Part shown: piece after piece, positions 34,952-45,049 of the stretch
How the letters are laid out: each line of letters starts with the position of its first letter
Numbering within the stretch: the stretch's first letter is position 1
Assembly (NCBI GenBank): GCA_966212505.1
Contig: CBIHRS010000015.1
Location: 55,933 to 119,932 of the forward strand
Length of the DNA stretch: 64,000 bases
Reading direction: 5' to 3'
Source: CAMLIZ01 sp966212505
Lineage (GTDB): Bacteria; Pseudomonadota; Gammaproteobacteria; Burkholderiales; Burkholderiaceae_C
Translations under genes and position numbers: made by a program
Notes under the pieces: model-generated
Databases searched by the model: none
Seen by the model: the letters and a program-made list of their open reading frames with translations, nothing else
What the model was told of the DNA's origin: nothing

Positions 34952-35863
34952 CTAGTCGAGCCCGGTGCTCTTGCGATAGCGCTGCGCCTCGTCTTCCAGC
35001 CAGCCCCTGAAGGTGGCCAGCACCGGGCTCTCGGCCTTGTGCTCCGGGTAGATCAGGTAGTACGAGCGGTCGCTCAGGTACGGATGCTTCACCAGCACCA
35101 CCAGGCGGCCGCTCGCCAGCTCGTCCTCGATCAGGAAGCGCGGGATCAGCGCGGCGCCCAGGCCGTGGATCGCGGCCTCGGTGAGCATCTGGAACAGCTC
35201 CATCCGCGGGCCGGCCATGTCGTTGTCGACCTGCAGGCCCTGCGAGCCGAACCACTCGCGCCACATGTAGGGCCGGGTGCTCTGCTGCAGCAGCGGCAAC
35301 CGGGCCACGTCGGCCGGCCTGAGCGACTTGCGGCCGCCCATCAGCTGAGGGCTGCCCACCGCCACCAGGTTCTCGCGCATCAGGAATCGCGCCTCGGTGC
35401 CGGGCCAGCCGGCCTCGCCGGCATACAGCGCCGCATCGAACACCGTGTCGTCGAACAGGAAGGGCCGCGTGCGCGGCGTGAGGTGCAGCGTGATGCCGGG
35501 ATGCAGCCGCTGGAACTCCGGCAGCCGCGGCAGCAGCCACTTGCTGGCGAAGGTGGGCACCACGCCCAGTTCCAGCGCACTGCCGGTGCCGCCCTGCGAC
35601 ATCAGGTCGAGCGTGTCGCGCTCCACCTCGTCGAGCCGGGCACGCACGTTGCGGCTGTAGCGTTCGCCGGCCTCGGTGAGCTGCACGCCGCGCCGCGTGC
35701 GGCGGAAGAGCTTCACGCCGAGAAAGTCCTCCAGGCTCGCGACCTGCCGGCACACCGCGCTCTGCGTCACGGCCAGTTCGTCGGCCGCCAGCGTGAAGCT
35801 CCGGTGCCGGGCGGCGGATTCGAAGGCGGCCAGCGCGGCGGTCGACGGGATCTTGCGTTTCAT
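34952..35863 (-). CDS. gcdR: LysR-type regulator, GcdR-like
   Basis: The 303-residue protein has an N-terminal winged helix-turn-helix (SFTLAADELAVTQSAVCRQVASLE, about residues 22-45, then LFRRTRRGVQLTEAGERY) and a two-lobed effector-binding domain. Its sequence is of the GcvA-like LysR subgroup. It is transcribed away from gcdH, with starts 110 bp apart. This is the arrangement of gcdR-gcdH-gcdG in Pseudomonas, where the LysR protein activates the operon in response to glutarate. The name is given by that synteny plus family; the effector is inferred. An upstream in-frame start at 35887 would extend the protein by eight residues, but the ATG at 35863 begins with a typical MKRKIPS LysR start. 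Confidence 0.8.
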   Translation of the reverse strand: MKRKIPSTAALAAFESAARHRSFTLAADELAVTQSAVCRQVASLEDFLGVKLFRRTRRGVQLTEAGERYSRNVRARLDEVERDTLDLMSQGGTGSALELGVVPTFASKWLLPRLPEFQRLHPGITLHLTPRTRPFLFDDTVFDAALYAGEAGWPGTEARFLMRENLVAVGSPQLMGGRKSLRPADVARLPLLQQSTRPYMWREWFGSQGLQVDNDMAGPRMELFQMLTEAAIHGLGAALIPRFLIEDELASGRLVVLVKHPYLSDRSYYLIYPEHKAESPVLATFRGWLEDEAQRYRKSTGLD

Positions 35864-35906
35864 GCTCGGAGTTCCGAAAACGCACAAGCCGGTGCATACA
35901 AATCGT

Positions 35907-35936
35907 TTGCCCGGCGTGCGTTCTTCATTCTAAATT
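35907..35936 (+). promoter_or_regulatory. Candidate gcdH promoter
   Basis: TTGCCC at 35907-35912 and TAAATT at 35931-35936 are separated by 18 bp and end 36 bp before the gcdH ATG. Each hexamer matches four of six sigma-70 consensus bases. An overlapping small palindrome CAAATCGTTTG (35899-35909) could be the LysR regulator half-site. Weak but well placed. Confidence 0.35.
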
Positions 35937-35972
35937 CCGCGTATTCAGCCCTTTCGCGCCTTGGAGCCACAG

Positions 35973-37156
35973 ATGCGTTCTTCGAATAAAGCCTCTTTCC
36001 ACTGGGACGACCCGCTGCTGCTCGACAGCCAGCTCACCGAAGACGAACGCATGGTGCGCGACGCCGCCCGCGCCTATTGCCAGGAGCGGCTGATGCCGCG
36101 CGTGCTCGAGGCCTTCCGCCACGAGAAGACCGATATCGAGATCTTCCGTGAGATGGGCGCCATCGGCCTGCTCGGCCCCACCATCCCCTCCGAATACGGC
36201 GGCCCCGGCCTCAACTACGTGAGCTATGGGCTGGTGGCCCGCGAGGTGGAGCGCGTGGACTCTGGTTACCGCTCGATGATGAGCGTGCAGAGCTCGCTGG
36301 TGATGGTGCCGATCTTCGAGTTCGGCACCGAGGCGCAGAAGCAGAAATACCTGCCGAAGCTCGCCACCGGCGAATGGATCGGCTGCTTCGGCCTCACCGA
36401 GCCCAACCACGGCTCCGACCCCGGCAGCATGGTCACCCGCGCGAAGAAGGTGCCGGGCGGCTACTCGCTCACCGGCTCGAAGATGTGGATCACCAACAGC
36501 CCGATCGCCGACGTGTTCGTGGTCTGGGCCAAGGACGACGAAGGCGCGATCCGCGGCTTCGTGCTCGAGAAGGGATGGAAGGGCCTGAGCGCCCCGGCAG
36601 TGCACGGCAAGGTCGGCCTGCGCGCCAGCATCACCGGCGAGATCGTGATGGACGAGGTGTTCTGCCCCGAGGAGAACGCCTTCCCCGAGGTGCGCGGCCT
36701 CAAGGGCCCGTTCACCTGCCTCAACAGCGCCCGCTACGGCATCGCCTGGGGCGCGATGGGTGCGGCCGAGTTCTGCTTCCATACCGCACGCCAGTACACG
36801 CTCGACCGCAAGCAGTTCGACAAGCCGCTGGCCGCCAACCAGCTGGTGCAGAAGAAGCTGGCCGACATGCTGACCGAGATCACGCTCGGCCTGCAGGGCT
36901 GCCTGCGCCTGGGCCGCATGAAGGACGACGGCACCGCATCGGTCGAGATCACCAGCATCATGAAGCGCAACTCCTGCGGCAAGGCGCTGGACATCGCCCG
37001 CACCGCGCGCGACATGCTGGGCGGCAACGGCATCAGCGACGAATTCGGCGTGGCGCGCCACCTCGTCAACCTGGAGGTGGTGAACACCTACGAGGGCACG
37101 CACGACATCCATGCGCTGATCCTCGGCCGCGCGATCACCGGCATCGCCGCGTTCTG

Positions 37157-37157
<1 letters not shown>
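35973..37157 (+). CDS. gcdH: Glutaryl-CoA dehydrogenase
   Basis: The 394-residue flavoenzyme oxidises and decarboxylates glutaryl-CoA to crotonyl-CoA and CO2, in the degradation of lysine, tryptophan and glutarate. It shows acyl-CoA dehydrogenase signatures: FGLTEPNHGSDPGSM near residue 135, MWITNSPIADVFVVWAK near residue 170, and ARDMLGGNGISDEFGVARH near residue 348. The catalytic base is expected at Glu374 within NTYEGTHDIHALILGR, the characteristic end of glutaryl-CoA dehydrogenases rather than of general acyl-CoA dehydrogenases. The ATG at 35973 follows GGAG at 35963-35966; a TTG at 35961 is less likely. The stop TGA overlaps the ATG of the next gene (ATGA), so translation is coupled to the CoA-transferase. 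Confidence 0.95.
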
Positions 37158-38356
<1,199 letters not shown>

Positions 38357-38392
38357 CCGGCGGCTGGATCGCCGTTTGCCTGCACGCGTGGA

Positions 38393-40723
38393 ATGGAAGA
38401 GGCAGGCAGCAGGCAGACAACCGCGGCCGCGTGGCCGCGCGGCACGGGCGAGATGGCGCGGCGCATCCGCGAGTTCGATTGGGCAGCCACCCCGCTCGGC
38501 CCGATCGACGGATGGCCGCAGCGGCTGCGCACCTTCGTCGACCTGATGCTCGATTCGCGCCAGCCGGTCTACATCGCCTGGGGGCCCGAGCTCACCTCGC
38601 TGCACAACGACGCCTTCATCGAGATCCTGGGCACCAAGCATCCCTGCCTGGGGCTCCCTTTTGCAGAACTCTGGTCCGAGATCTGGGATGAATTCCATCC
38701 TCTCGTGGAAGCCACGCTGCGCGGCGAGGCCCAGCACTTCATCGATCGCCCGCTCGCGCTGCAGGGCCGCGAAGACCGGCCGCTGAGCTGGTTCACGTTT
38801 TCGTTCACGCCGCTGCGCGACGACATCGGCGCGATCTCGGGCTTCTACTGCGCCGCCACCGACACCACCGAGCACAAGCAGGCCCAGGAGGCCGCCCTGG
38901 CCGCCAGCGAGGCCCGCTACCGCACGCTGTTCGAGTCGATCGACGAAGGCTTCTGCGTGCTCGAGATGCTGTTCGACGACGCCGGCGCACCGGTGGACTA
39001 CCGCTTCCTCGAGGTGAACCCGGCCTTCGCGCGGCAGACCGGCCTGGGCAACCCGGTCGGCCGCCGCATGCGCGAGCTCGCGCCGGACCTGGAGGCCGAC
39101 TGGTACGAGACCTACGGCCACGTCGCCATCACCGGCGAGCCCAGGCGCTTCGTCAAGCAGGCAGCCGCGCTGGGGCGCTGGTACAACGTCTATGCCTTCC
39201 GCTTCGGCGAGCCGCACAAGCGCCAGGTCGCGGTGCTGTTCGACGACGTGACCGAGCGCCGCCGCGCCGAGGAGCGCGTGCGCGGCGCGTTCCGCATCCG
39301 CACCGTGGGCGTGATCGTGTGGGGCGAGGGCTTCCTGATCAAGGAAGCCAACGAGGCCTTTCTCCGCATGACCGGCTACACGCGCGAGGAAGCGCGGACC
39401 CTGACCTGGCAGGCGCTGACACCGCCCGAGTTCCACGAGGCCTCGCTGGTCGCCGTGCAGGAGATCGCCGAACGCGGCGAGACCACGCCCTACGAGAAGC
39501 AGTATTTCCGCAAGGACGGCTCCCGCTGGTGGGGCCTGTTCGCCGCGCGGCGGGTGGACGACGAGGTGGTGGAGTTCGTGCTCGACGTCACCCAGCGCCG
39601 CAACGCCGAGGCCGCGCTGCGGCAGGCCGACCGGCGCAAGGACGAGTTCCTGGCCACGCTGGCGCACGAGCTGCGCAACCCGCTGGCCCCGATCCGCAAC
39701 GGGTTGCAGATCCTGCGGCTGACCACCCGCTCCGACGACGTGCTGCGCCGCACCGCCGAGATGATGGACCGGCAGCTCTCGCACCTGGTGCGCCTGGTCG
39801 ACGACCTGCTCGACGTGGGGCGGCTCACCGCCGGCAAGCTCGAGCTGCGCAGCAAGCCGGTGAAGCTGGCGCAGGCGATGGCCAGCAGCGTCGAGGCCAC
39901 GCGCTCCGTCATCGAGGCGCGCGAGCATGCGCTGGTGGTCGACGACAGCGGCGACGACCCGTGCGTGCTGGGCGACTTCGACCGGCTGGCGCAGGTGTTC
40001 ATGAACCTGCTGACCAACGCGGCCAAGTACACCGAGCCCGGCGGCCGCATCCACGTGAGCCTGCGCAGCGAGGGCGACGAGGCGGTGGTGCGCATCGCCG
40101 ACACCGGCATCGGCATCCCCGAGGGCGAGCTGGACAACGTGTTCGAACTGTTCTCGCAGGTGCGGGCCCACCAGGGGCAGACCGAAGGCGGGCTGGGCAT
40201 CGGCCTGGCGCTGGTGAGGAAGCTGGTCACGCTGCAGGGCGGCCGGGTGGAGGCCGCGAGCGCCGGCCTCGGCCGCGGCAGCGTGTTCACGGTGCGGCTG
40301 CCGCTGCTCAAGGGCATGGGCGCGGCGCGCAGCCCGCAGGCGGCCGGCAGCACCGCCGAGGCCGCGCATCCCAGGCGCATCGTCGTGGCCGACGACAACC
40401 CCGACGCCGCGGCCTCGCTCGCCGAGATCCTCACGCTGCTGGGCCACGAGGTGTGGACGGCCGGCGACGGCGTGGAGGCGCTGGAGAAGGTGGAAGCCGT
40501 CGGGCCGGACATCGTCTTCCTCGACCTCGGCATGCCTCGGCTCGACGGCATCGAGGCCGCCCGGCGCATCCGGCAGACGCCTGCAGGCCATGACGCCCGG
40601 TTGATCGCGCTGACCGGCTGGGGCCAGGAGGCCGACCGGCAGCGCACCCGCGAGGCCGGATTCGACCAGCACGTGATCAAGCCGATCGACGCACCGCAGC
40701 TGAACGCGATTCTTGGATCATGA
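38393..40723 (+). CDS. Hybrid sensor histidine kinase with several PAS domains and receiver
   Basis: The 776-residue protein has no evident membrane segment and is predicted cytosolic. Three PAS-like regions lie at about residues 20-165, 175-300 and 305-405 (for example ANEAFLRMTGYTREEARTL). His425 in LATLAHELRNPLAP is the phosphoacceptor. An HATPase domain follows (FMNLLTNAAKYTEPGG, IADTGIGIP, GLGIGLALVRKLV). A C-terminal receiver has Asp711 in VFLDLGMPRLDG. It has no DNA-binding domain, so its receiver presumably feeds an HPt protein; the HPt-bearing regulator at 28406 is one possible partner (inferred). The signal is unknown. The potassium-channel gene begins 24 bp later and may be co-transcribed. 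Confidence 0.9.
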   Translation: MEEAGSRQTTAAAWPRGTGEMARRIREFDWAATPLGPIDGWPQRLRTFVDLMLDSRQPVYIAWGPELTSLHNDAFIEILGTKHPCLGLPFAELWSEIWDEFHPLVEATLRGEAQHFIDRPLALQGREDRPLSWFTFSFTPLRDDIGAISGFYCAATDTTEHKQAQEAALAASEARYRTLFESIDEGFCVLEMLFDDAGAPVDYRFLEVNPAFARQTGLGNPVGRRMRELAPDLEADWYETYGHVAITGEPRRFVKQAAALGRWYNVYAFRFGEPHKRQVAVLFDDVTERRRAEERVRGAFRIRTVGVIVWGEGFLIKEANEAFLRMTGYTREEARTLTWQALTPPEFHEASLVAVQEIAERGETTPYEKQYFRKDGSRWWGLFAARRVDDEVVEFVLDVTQRRNAEAALRQADRRKDEFLATLAHELRNPLAPIRNGLQILRLTTRSDDVLRRTAEMMDRQLSHLVRLVDDLLDVGRLTAGKLELRSKPVKLAQAMASSVEATRSVIEAREHALVVDDSGDDPCVLGDFDRLAQVFMNLLTNAAKYTEPGGRIHVSLRSEGDEAVVRIADTGIGIPEGELDNVFELFSQVRAHQGQTEGGLGIGLALVRKLVTLQGGRVEAASAGLGRGSVFTVRLPLLKGMGAARSPQAAGSTAEAAHPRRIVVADDNPDAAASLAEILTLLGHEVWTAGDGVEALEKVEAVGPDIVFLDLGMPRLDGIEAARRIRQTPAGHDARLIALTGWGQEADRQRTREAGFDQHVIKPIDAPQLNAILGS

Positions 40724-40747
40724 TGGCGCTCCCGAGGGAGTCGCCCC

Positions 40748-41653
40748 ATGAACGCCACCACCACACCGCCCGCCGCCGAGGAGTTCGGCAAGCCCGCCGA
40801 CGGCTGGCGCCGCGCGCTCTACCGCATCGTCTTCGAATCCGACACCCGCACCGGCCAGCTCTTCGACGTGGTGGTCATCGCGGCCATCCTGCTGAGCGTG
40901 GCGGTGGTCATCGCCGACAGCCTCCAGAGCGTGGTGCAGCGCTCGGGCGACCTGCTCTCGGCCGCCGAGTGGACCTTCACCGCGCTGTTCACCCTCGAGT
41001 ACGCGGCGCGGCTGCTGAGCGTGCGCCAGCCGCTGCGCTACGCGCTGAGCTTCTACGGCGTGATCGACCTGCTCTCGGTGCTGCCCACCTACCTGGCCAT
41101 CTTCTGGCCCGAGGGCCAGCTGCTGATCGACGTGCGCATCCTGCGGCTGTTGCGGGTGTTCCGGATCTTCCGGCTCACCGAATACATGACCGAATACACC
41201 CAGCTCGGCCGCGCGCTGCACGCCAGCCGCCGCAAGATCCTGGTGTTCCTGTCGTTCGTGCTGATGGTGGTGCTGGTGATGGGCACCGTGATGTACGTGG
41301 TCGAGGGTCCGAAGAACGGCTTCACCAGCATCCCGGTGGCGATGTACTGGGCCGTGACGACGATGACCACCGTGGGCTTCGGCGACATCACGCCGCGCAC
41401 CGACCTCGGCCGCGTGATCGCCTCCGCGATGATGCTGCTCGGCTGGGGCGTGCTGGCCGTGCCCACCGGCATCGTCACCGCGGAGATGACGGCCCAGCGC
41501 CGACCCGCTGAACCGGTGCCGGCTACTTCGCCGGCAAGGACCGCACGAACTCGATGGCGGCCGTTAGCAGCCTCCGGCGCAGCGCGTCGTCGCCATATGC
41601 CCGCGCGTCGGCGCGCACCCAGCCCGGCATCTGCTTCTCACCCATCTGCATGA
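40748..41653 (+). CDS. Voltage-gated-type potassium channel (ion transporter family)
   Basis: The 301-residue protein has six membrane segments. They include an S4-like helix with regularly spaced arginines (RILRLLRVFRIFRLTEY, near residues 130-147) and the pore loop TMTTVGFGDITP, with the selectivity filter TVGFG at residues 208-212. It therefore should form a tetrameric K+ channel in the inner membrane. After the last membrane helix (LGWGVLAVPTGIVTAEM, about residue 245) the frame continues for about 55 Arg/Pro/Ala-rich residues. This tail runs opposite to the TfoX-like gene and is unlike the zinc-ribbon C-terminus found in many relatives. The tail may be real or the product of a lost stop. 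Confidence 0.85.
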   Translation: MNATTTPPAAEEFGKPADGWRRALYRIVFESDTRTGQLFDVVVIAAILLSVAVVIADSLQSVVQRSGDLLSAAEWTFTALFTLEYAARLLSVRQPLRYALSFYGVIDLLSVLPTYLAIFWPEGQLLIDVRILRLLRVFRIFRLTEYMTEYTQLGRALHASRRKILVFLSFVLMVVLVMGTVMYVVEGPKNGFTSIPVAMYWAVTTMTTVGFGDITPRTDLGRVIASAMMLLGWGVLAVPTGIVTAEMTAQRRPAEPVPATSPARTARTRWRPLAASGAARRRHMPARRRAPSPASASHPSA

Positions 41654-41852
41654 GCACCACGCCCTCGTGCCCGAGGGCCCAGGCATCATTCCCCTTGCCC
41701 AGGCGCGCCAGCATCCCGTCGCGGCGCGCGCCGCACAGCAGATGCCCGTTGAGCAGCCATGCGAGGCCGCCGAACATCGGCTTCTCGGTGAGGCCGTGAA
41801 CCGGCCGGAGCTCGTCGCGGATCAACTCTTCAAGGCCTTGGTCGCGTGCCAT
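41523..41852 (-). CDS. TfoX/Sxy N-terminal-domain protein
   Basis: The 109-residue product contains only the TfoX N-terminal domain: EKPMFGGLAWLLNGHLLCGA near residue 25, GDDALRRRLLTAAIEFVRS at the end. In Haemophilus and Vibrio, full-length TfoX/Sxy promotes competence gene expression with CRP. Stand-alone N-terminal-domain proteins are widespread and their function is not established, so competence should not be assumed. The ATG at 41852 has AAGGAGG five bases upstream. It follows the acetyltransferase gene by 16 bp on the same strand. It overlaps the potassium-channel gene convergently by 131 bp. Confidence 0.85.
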   Translation of the reverse strand: MARDQGLEELIRDELRPVHGLTEKPMFGGLAWLLNGHLLCGARRDGMLARLGKGNDAWALGHEGVVLMQMGEKQMPGWVRADARAYGDDALRRRLLTAAIEFVRSLPAK

Positions 41853-41868
41853 GGCACCTCCTTGTTCA

Positions 41869-42432
41869 TCAAGAGCTGGATGCAGCGCCAAGGTACTCGC
41901 GGCGCAGCAGCGAGAGCTGCAGCATGTCGTGGTGGCGCCCGCCCCAGAAGCCCGCCTCGCGCAGCAGGCCTTCCTTCACGAACCCAAGCGACGCAGCGAG
42001 TTTCAGCGAAGGCTGGTTCATTGGATGGATCATCGCTTCGATGCGGTTGAGCGCCATGTTGTCGAACCCCCAGCCCAGGATCGCCTGCAGCGCCTCTCGC
42101 ATGTAGCCGCGGCCTTGCCAGCTCGACGACAGCTCATAACCCACAAGACACTTTTTCCATGCACGGTGCCAGCCGAAAAGGCCGCATGTTCCGATCAGCT
42201 CGCTTTCGCCCTTGGGCTGCAGCGCCCATCGAGTGCCCGTCACGACGCCCTTGCGCCAGCCGGCAAAGGTCTCTATCAGTGCCGACGCCGCCGCCTCGTC
42301 TGCCAGCGGGTCCGAGCCGAACCAGCGCATCAGCTCGGGATCGCCTTGGATGGCATGGAGCGCCGGTGCGTCGCTCGCGACGATTTCCCGGAGCACAAGG
42401 CGCGGCGTTTCAAGAACGGGGAAATCACTCAT
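41869..42432 (-). CDS. GNAT-family N-acetyltransferase, RimJ-like
   Basis: The 187-residue protein begins LETPRLVLREIVASDAPAL, the standard start of RimJ/RimL-type GNAT enzymes. It has the acetyl-CoA-binding motif YELSSSWQGRGYMREAL near residue 98 (Gln/Arg-x-x-Gly-x-Gly/Ala class) and the C-terminal NQPSLKLAASLGFVKEGLLRE near residue 138. It should move an acetyl group from acetyl-CoA to an amine; whether the target is a ribosomal protein N-terminus, another protein or a small molecule cannot be told. It is 42 bp downstream of the DUF4139 gene and 16 bp upstream of the TfoX-like gene, so an operon of three is plausible. Confidence 0.88.
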   Translation of the reverse strand: MSDFPVLETPRLVLREIVASDAPALHAIQGDPELMRWFGSDPLADEAAASALIETFAGWRKGVVTGTRWALQPKGESELIGTCGLFGWHRAWKKCLVGYELSSSWQGRGYMREALQAILGWGFDNMALNRIEAMIHPMNQPSLKLAASLGFVKEGLLREAGFWGGRHHDMLQLSLLRREYLGAASSS

Positions 42433-42474
42433 CGGAGATGTGTTTCTTCATGGCGAGCGATTCTCTTCCCAGCC

Positions 42475-43932
42475 TCAGTACTTGACCAGCACCCGGTACT
42501 TCAGCGTCGTGCTGCCGCCCGCGGGCACCTCCACCTTCCACTCCGCGGTGCCGGCCGCCACCTTCGCGTGCTTCTGCGTTTCCTGCAGCATCGTCCAGTC
42601 GCCCGGCACCGGCTCGCGCACGGTCACCGTCACCGGCTCGGCCTTGGCGTTGCGCAGCACGATCTCGTAGGCGCTTTCGTAGGCATCGTGCTTGTTGGCC
42701 TGCGGGCGCACGCGGAAGTCGGTCTGCTTCTTGTCGGCCGTCACGTCGAAGGCATCGCCGAGGTGCAGCCGCACCTTTTCGTTCTTCGGCGTGTGGTCGA
42801 TGCGGTCTTCGCCGATGAACTGGGCGTTGCCGGCGCTGTCGCGCTTGTACACGCGCACCACCCCCTTGGGCAGCGGCAGGCCGAGGTGGGCGCTCTCGCG
42901 GTTGCCGAACTCGACGAACACGCCGACCTTCATCTTCTGGCCCAGTTCGCCCACGCTCGAGCTGTAGTAGTAGTCGTTGCCCGAGAGCAGCAGCTCCTTC
43001 AGCACCGGCACGCCGGTGGCGTTGAGCAGCGCCACCTGCTTGGTCTGGTGGTCGGCGATGGTGGTCGGCCGGTTCAGCGTGTAGAGGTGGTATTCGAACA
43101 GCTGCTCCTGCTTCATCGCCTCGGGCGCCGGTGCGGCTGCGGCGCGCATCACCATGTCGCCGCGGGCCATCCGCAGTTCCTCCCTCACGCGGTTGACGTC
43201 GCCCGCCACCAGCTGCAGCCTGGCCTGCGGATAGGTGGTGCCGCTCTGGTTGGTCAGCGTGACCCAGCCGTTGAGGTCGAGGCTGCGGTCGTCGGCGCCC
43301 AGCTCGGCCACGTAGTTGGCCTGCCACGACAGGCCGCCGGTCAGGTACGAGAGCTCCACGGTCTGCGGGCCTGCGCGCCGGTTCTGCAGCTCGGTCACCA
43401 GCGTCGGCCGGTCGCGCAGGTTGTGCGGCACGCCATCGAAGACGATGCGGCCCGGCAGGCCGGTCTCGATGCGGTCGCCGATCTTCAGCACCACGCCTTC
43501 CTGCGCGCTCAGCACCTGCGCCGTTTCCACCTTCTCGGCGCCGCTGAGCGGGTTGGTGGTGACGATCCTGACGTTGCGGCCCACGTATTTTTCGAGCAGC
43601 TTGCCCGGCGTGAGCAGGTCGAAGTTGAAGTTCTGCTCCAGCAGGTCGAACGAGCCAGGCTCGCTCAGGCTGCGCAGCAGCGCGGTCTCGGGCCGCATCT
43701 GCGCGCTCACGTCGCGCAGTGCCAGGTGGTTGATGCCGGCATCTAGCACGATGCCGCGCGATTCCTTCACCAGCGCGAGGTTCTCGTTGTAGATGGTCAC
43801 CGCGACCGACTGCTGGTCGTCGAGCGTGCTGCGCCGCTCCTCGGTGGGGGCGGATGCCGGCCCGGCCATCGCGGCCTGGAGGGTGAACAGGAAGGCCGCC
43901 AGGGCAAGGGGCGACTTGGCTGCTGCAGTCAT
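42475..43932 (-). CDS. Exported DUF4139-domain protein
   Basis: The 485-residue protein begins MTAAAKSPLALAAFLFTLQ, a signal peptide with likely cleavage near residue 24 (AMAGPASA). The mature part is a DUF4139 protein: VAVTIYNENLALVKESR near residue 42, LSYLTGGLSWQANYVAEL near residue 195 (typical of the family), and a C-terminal beta-rich domain ending LKYRVLVKY. No enzyme function is known for DUF4139. The ATG at 43932 is supported by GAGGAG five bases upstream; an in-frame start at 43962 is less likely. The divergent LysR gene at 44117 may control it. Confidence 0.85.
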   Translation of the reverse strand: MTAAAKSPLALAAFLFTLQAAMAGPASAPTEERRSTLDDQQSVAVTIYNENLALVKESRGIVLDAGINHLALRDVSAQMRPETALLRSLSEPGSFDLLEQNFNFDLLTPGKLLEKYVGRNVRIVTTNPLSGAEKVETAQVLSAQEGVVLKIGDRIETGLPGRIVFDGVPHNLRDRPTLVTELQNRRAGPQTVELSYLTGGLSWQANYVAELGADDRSLDLNGWVTLTNQSGTTYPQARLQLVAGDVNRVREELRMARGDMVMRAAAAPAPEAMKQEQLFEYHLYTLNRPTTIADHQTKQVALLNATGVPVLKELLLSGNDYYYSSSVGELGQKMKVGVFVEFGNRESAHLGLPLPKGVVRVYKRDSAGNAQFIGEDRIDHTPKNEKVRLHLGDAFDVTADKKQTDFRVRPQANKHDAYESAYEIVLRNAKAEPVTVTVREPVPGDWTMLQETQKHAKVAAGTAEWKVEVPAGGSTTLKYRVLVKY

Positions 43933-43991
43933 GGTTTCTCCTCGATGAAAAGGCAAGCGCAACGCGCGCTCTGATCCCTTTCACGCAGCAG

Positions 43992-44005
43992 CCCCGAAAA
44001 CGGGG
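43992..44005. promoter_or_regulatory. Small hairpin in the DUF4139/LysR divergent region
   Basis: CCCCG-AAAA-CGGGG forms a perfect five-base palindrome, 60 bp from one start and 112 bp from the other. It could be a LysR operator or chance in GC-rich DNA. Confidence 0.25.
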
Positions 44006-44116
44006 TTAAACGGCCCGGCCTCGGGGTTGTCCCTCGGGTGCGGCCGGTTTGTCGCGTTGTTGACAGCCCCGGCGCGCCGCAGCTTCCATGATCCGCCCGC
44101 CTTGGCGCCCGGAAGC

Positions 44117-45049
44117 ATGGTCAACATCAGCCGCGTCGATCTCAATCTCTTTGTGGTGCTGGATGCGATCTACACCGAAAGAGGCATCACCCGCGCCAGC
44201 GAGCGCCTGAACCTGACGCAGTCGGCGATCAGCCATGCGCTGTCGCGCCTGCGCGACCTGGTGAACGATCCGCTGTTCGTGCGCGAAGGCCACCTGATGG
44301 TGCCCACGCCGATGGCGCATGCGCTGATCCCGTCGGTCAAGCGCGCCATCGGCCAGATCGAGAGCTCGCTGAACCAGCTGAGGTCGTTCGACCCCGCCAC
44401 CTCCACGCGGCAGTTCAGCATCGGCGTGGGGCACATGGTGGAGTCGGCCGCCATTCCGCGGCTGGCGGCGCGGCTGCGCGAGCAGGCGCCTCATGTGCGG
44501 CTTTCGGCCCTGCACCACGACCCGCAGGCGGTGGAGAGCGCGCTGGCCTGCGGCGACCTCGACGTGGCGCTGGACGTGATGCTGCCGCTGGCGCAGAACC
44601 TGCCGTGCACGCCGCTGCGGCGCAGCCGGCTGGTGGTCGCCGCTCGCGCCGGCCATCCGATGCTGGACACCGGGCTCAGCCTGGCGTCGTATCTCGCGCT
44701 CGACCACGTGGCGGCCGTCTCGCCGCGTTGCGGCCTGTCGATCGAAGACCAGGCGCTGCAGCGCCTGGGGCTCGAGCGGCGCATCGTCGTACGCTGCCAG
44801 CACCACTGGACGGCCTGCCAGCTCGTGGCCGGCTCCGACATGGTGCTGACGCTGCCCGAGGCCGCGGCCGAGACCGCGAGCGCGGCGCTAGGCAACGTGC
44901 TGCTGCCCTTTCCGCTCGACGTGACGGGGCCGGACATCCATCTCTTCTGGCCACTTGCGGCCAACGACGACCCGGCCAACCGCTGGCTGAGGGAGCAGGT
45001 GCTCGCCTGCTTCGGCCGCGCCGGGTCGACCGCCGATCAGAAGTTGTGA
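44117..45049 (+). CDS. LysR-type regulator (NodD/NahR-like subgroup)
   Basis: The 310-residue protein begins MVNISRVDLNLFVVLDAIYT and has a helix-turn-helix at about residues 20-40 (GITRASERLNLTQSAISHAL). VNDPLFVREGHLMVPTPMA follows, which is characteristic of the NodD/NahR/SyrM branch. The rest is the effector-binding domain. This branch often responds to aromatic compounds, but the effector here is unknown. The ATG at 44117 is chosen because the translated start is typical for the family; longer in-frame starts (44027) lack it. It is divergent from the DUF4139 gene and convergent with the porin (13-bp overlap), either of which may be a target. Confidence 0.88.
   Translation: MVNISRVDLNLFVVLDAIYTERGITRASERLNLTQSAISHALSRLRDLVNDPLFVREGHLMVPTPMAHALIPSVKRAIGQIESSLNQLRSFDPATSTRQFSIGVGHMVESAAIPRLAARLREQAPHVRLSALHHDPQAVESALACGDLDVALDVMLPLAQNLPCTPLRRSRLVVAARAGHPMLDTGLSLASYLALDHVAAVSPRCGLSIEDQALQRLGLERRIVVRCQHHWTACQLVAGSDMVLTLPEAAAETASAALGNVLLPFPLDVTGPDIHLFWPLAANDDPANRWLREQVLACFGRAGSTADQKL

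Noticed and set aside
41523..41852. TfoX-like gene as evidence for natural competence
   Set aside because: Only the N-terminal domain is present and no competence genes are in the window, so no competence claim is made.
44006..44806. A 266-codon minus-strand frame opposite the LysR gene
   Set aside because: The plus strand encodes a complete LysR protein; the antisense product is His/Arg/Gln-rich and lacks any domain.
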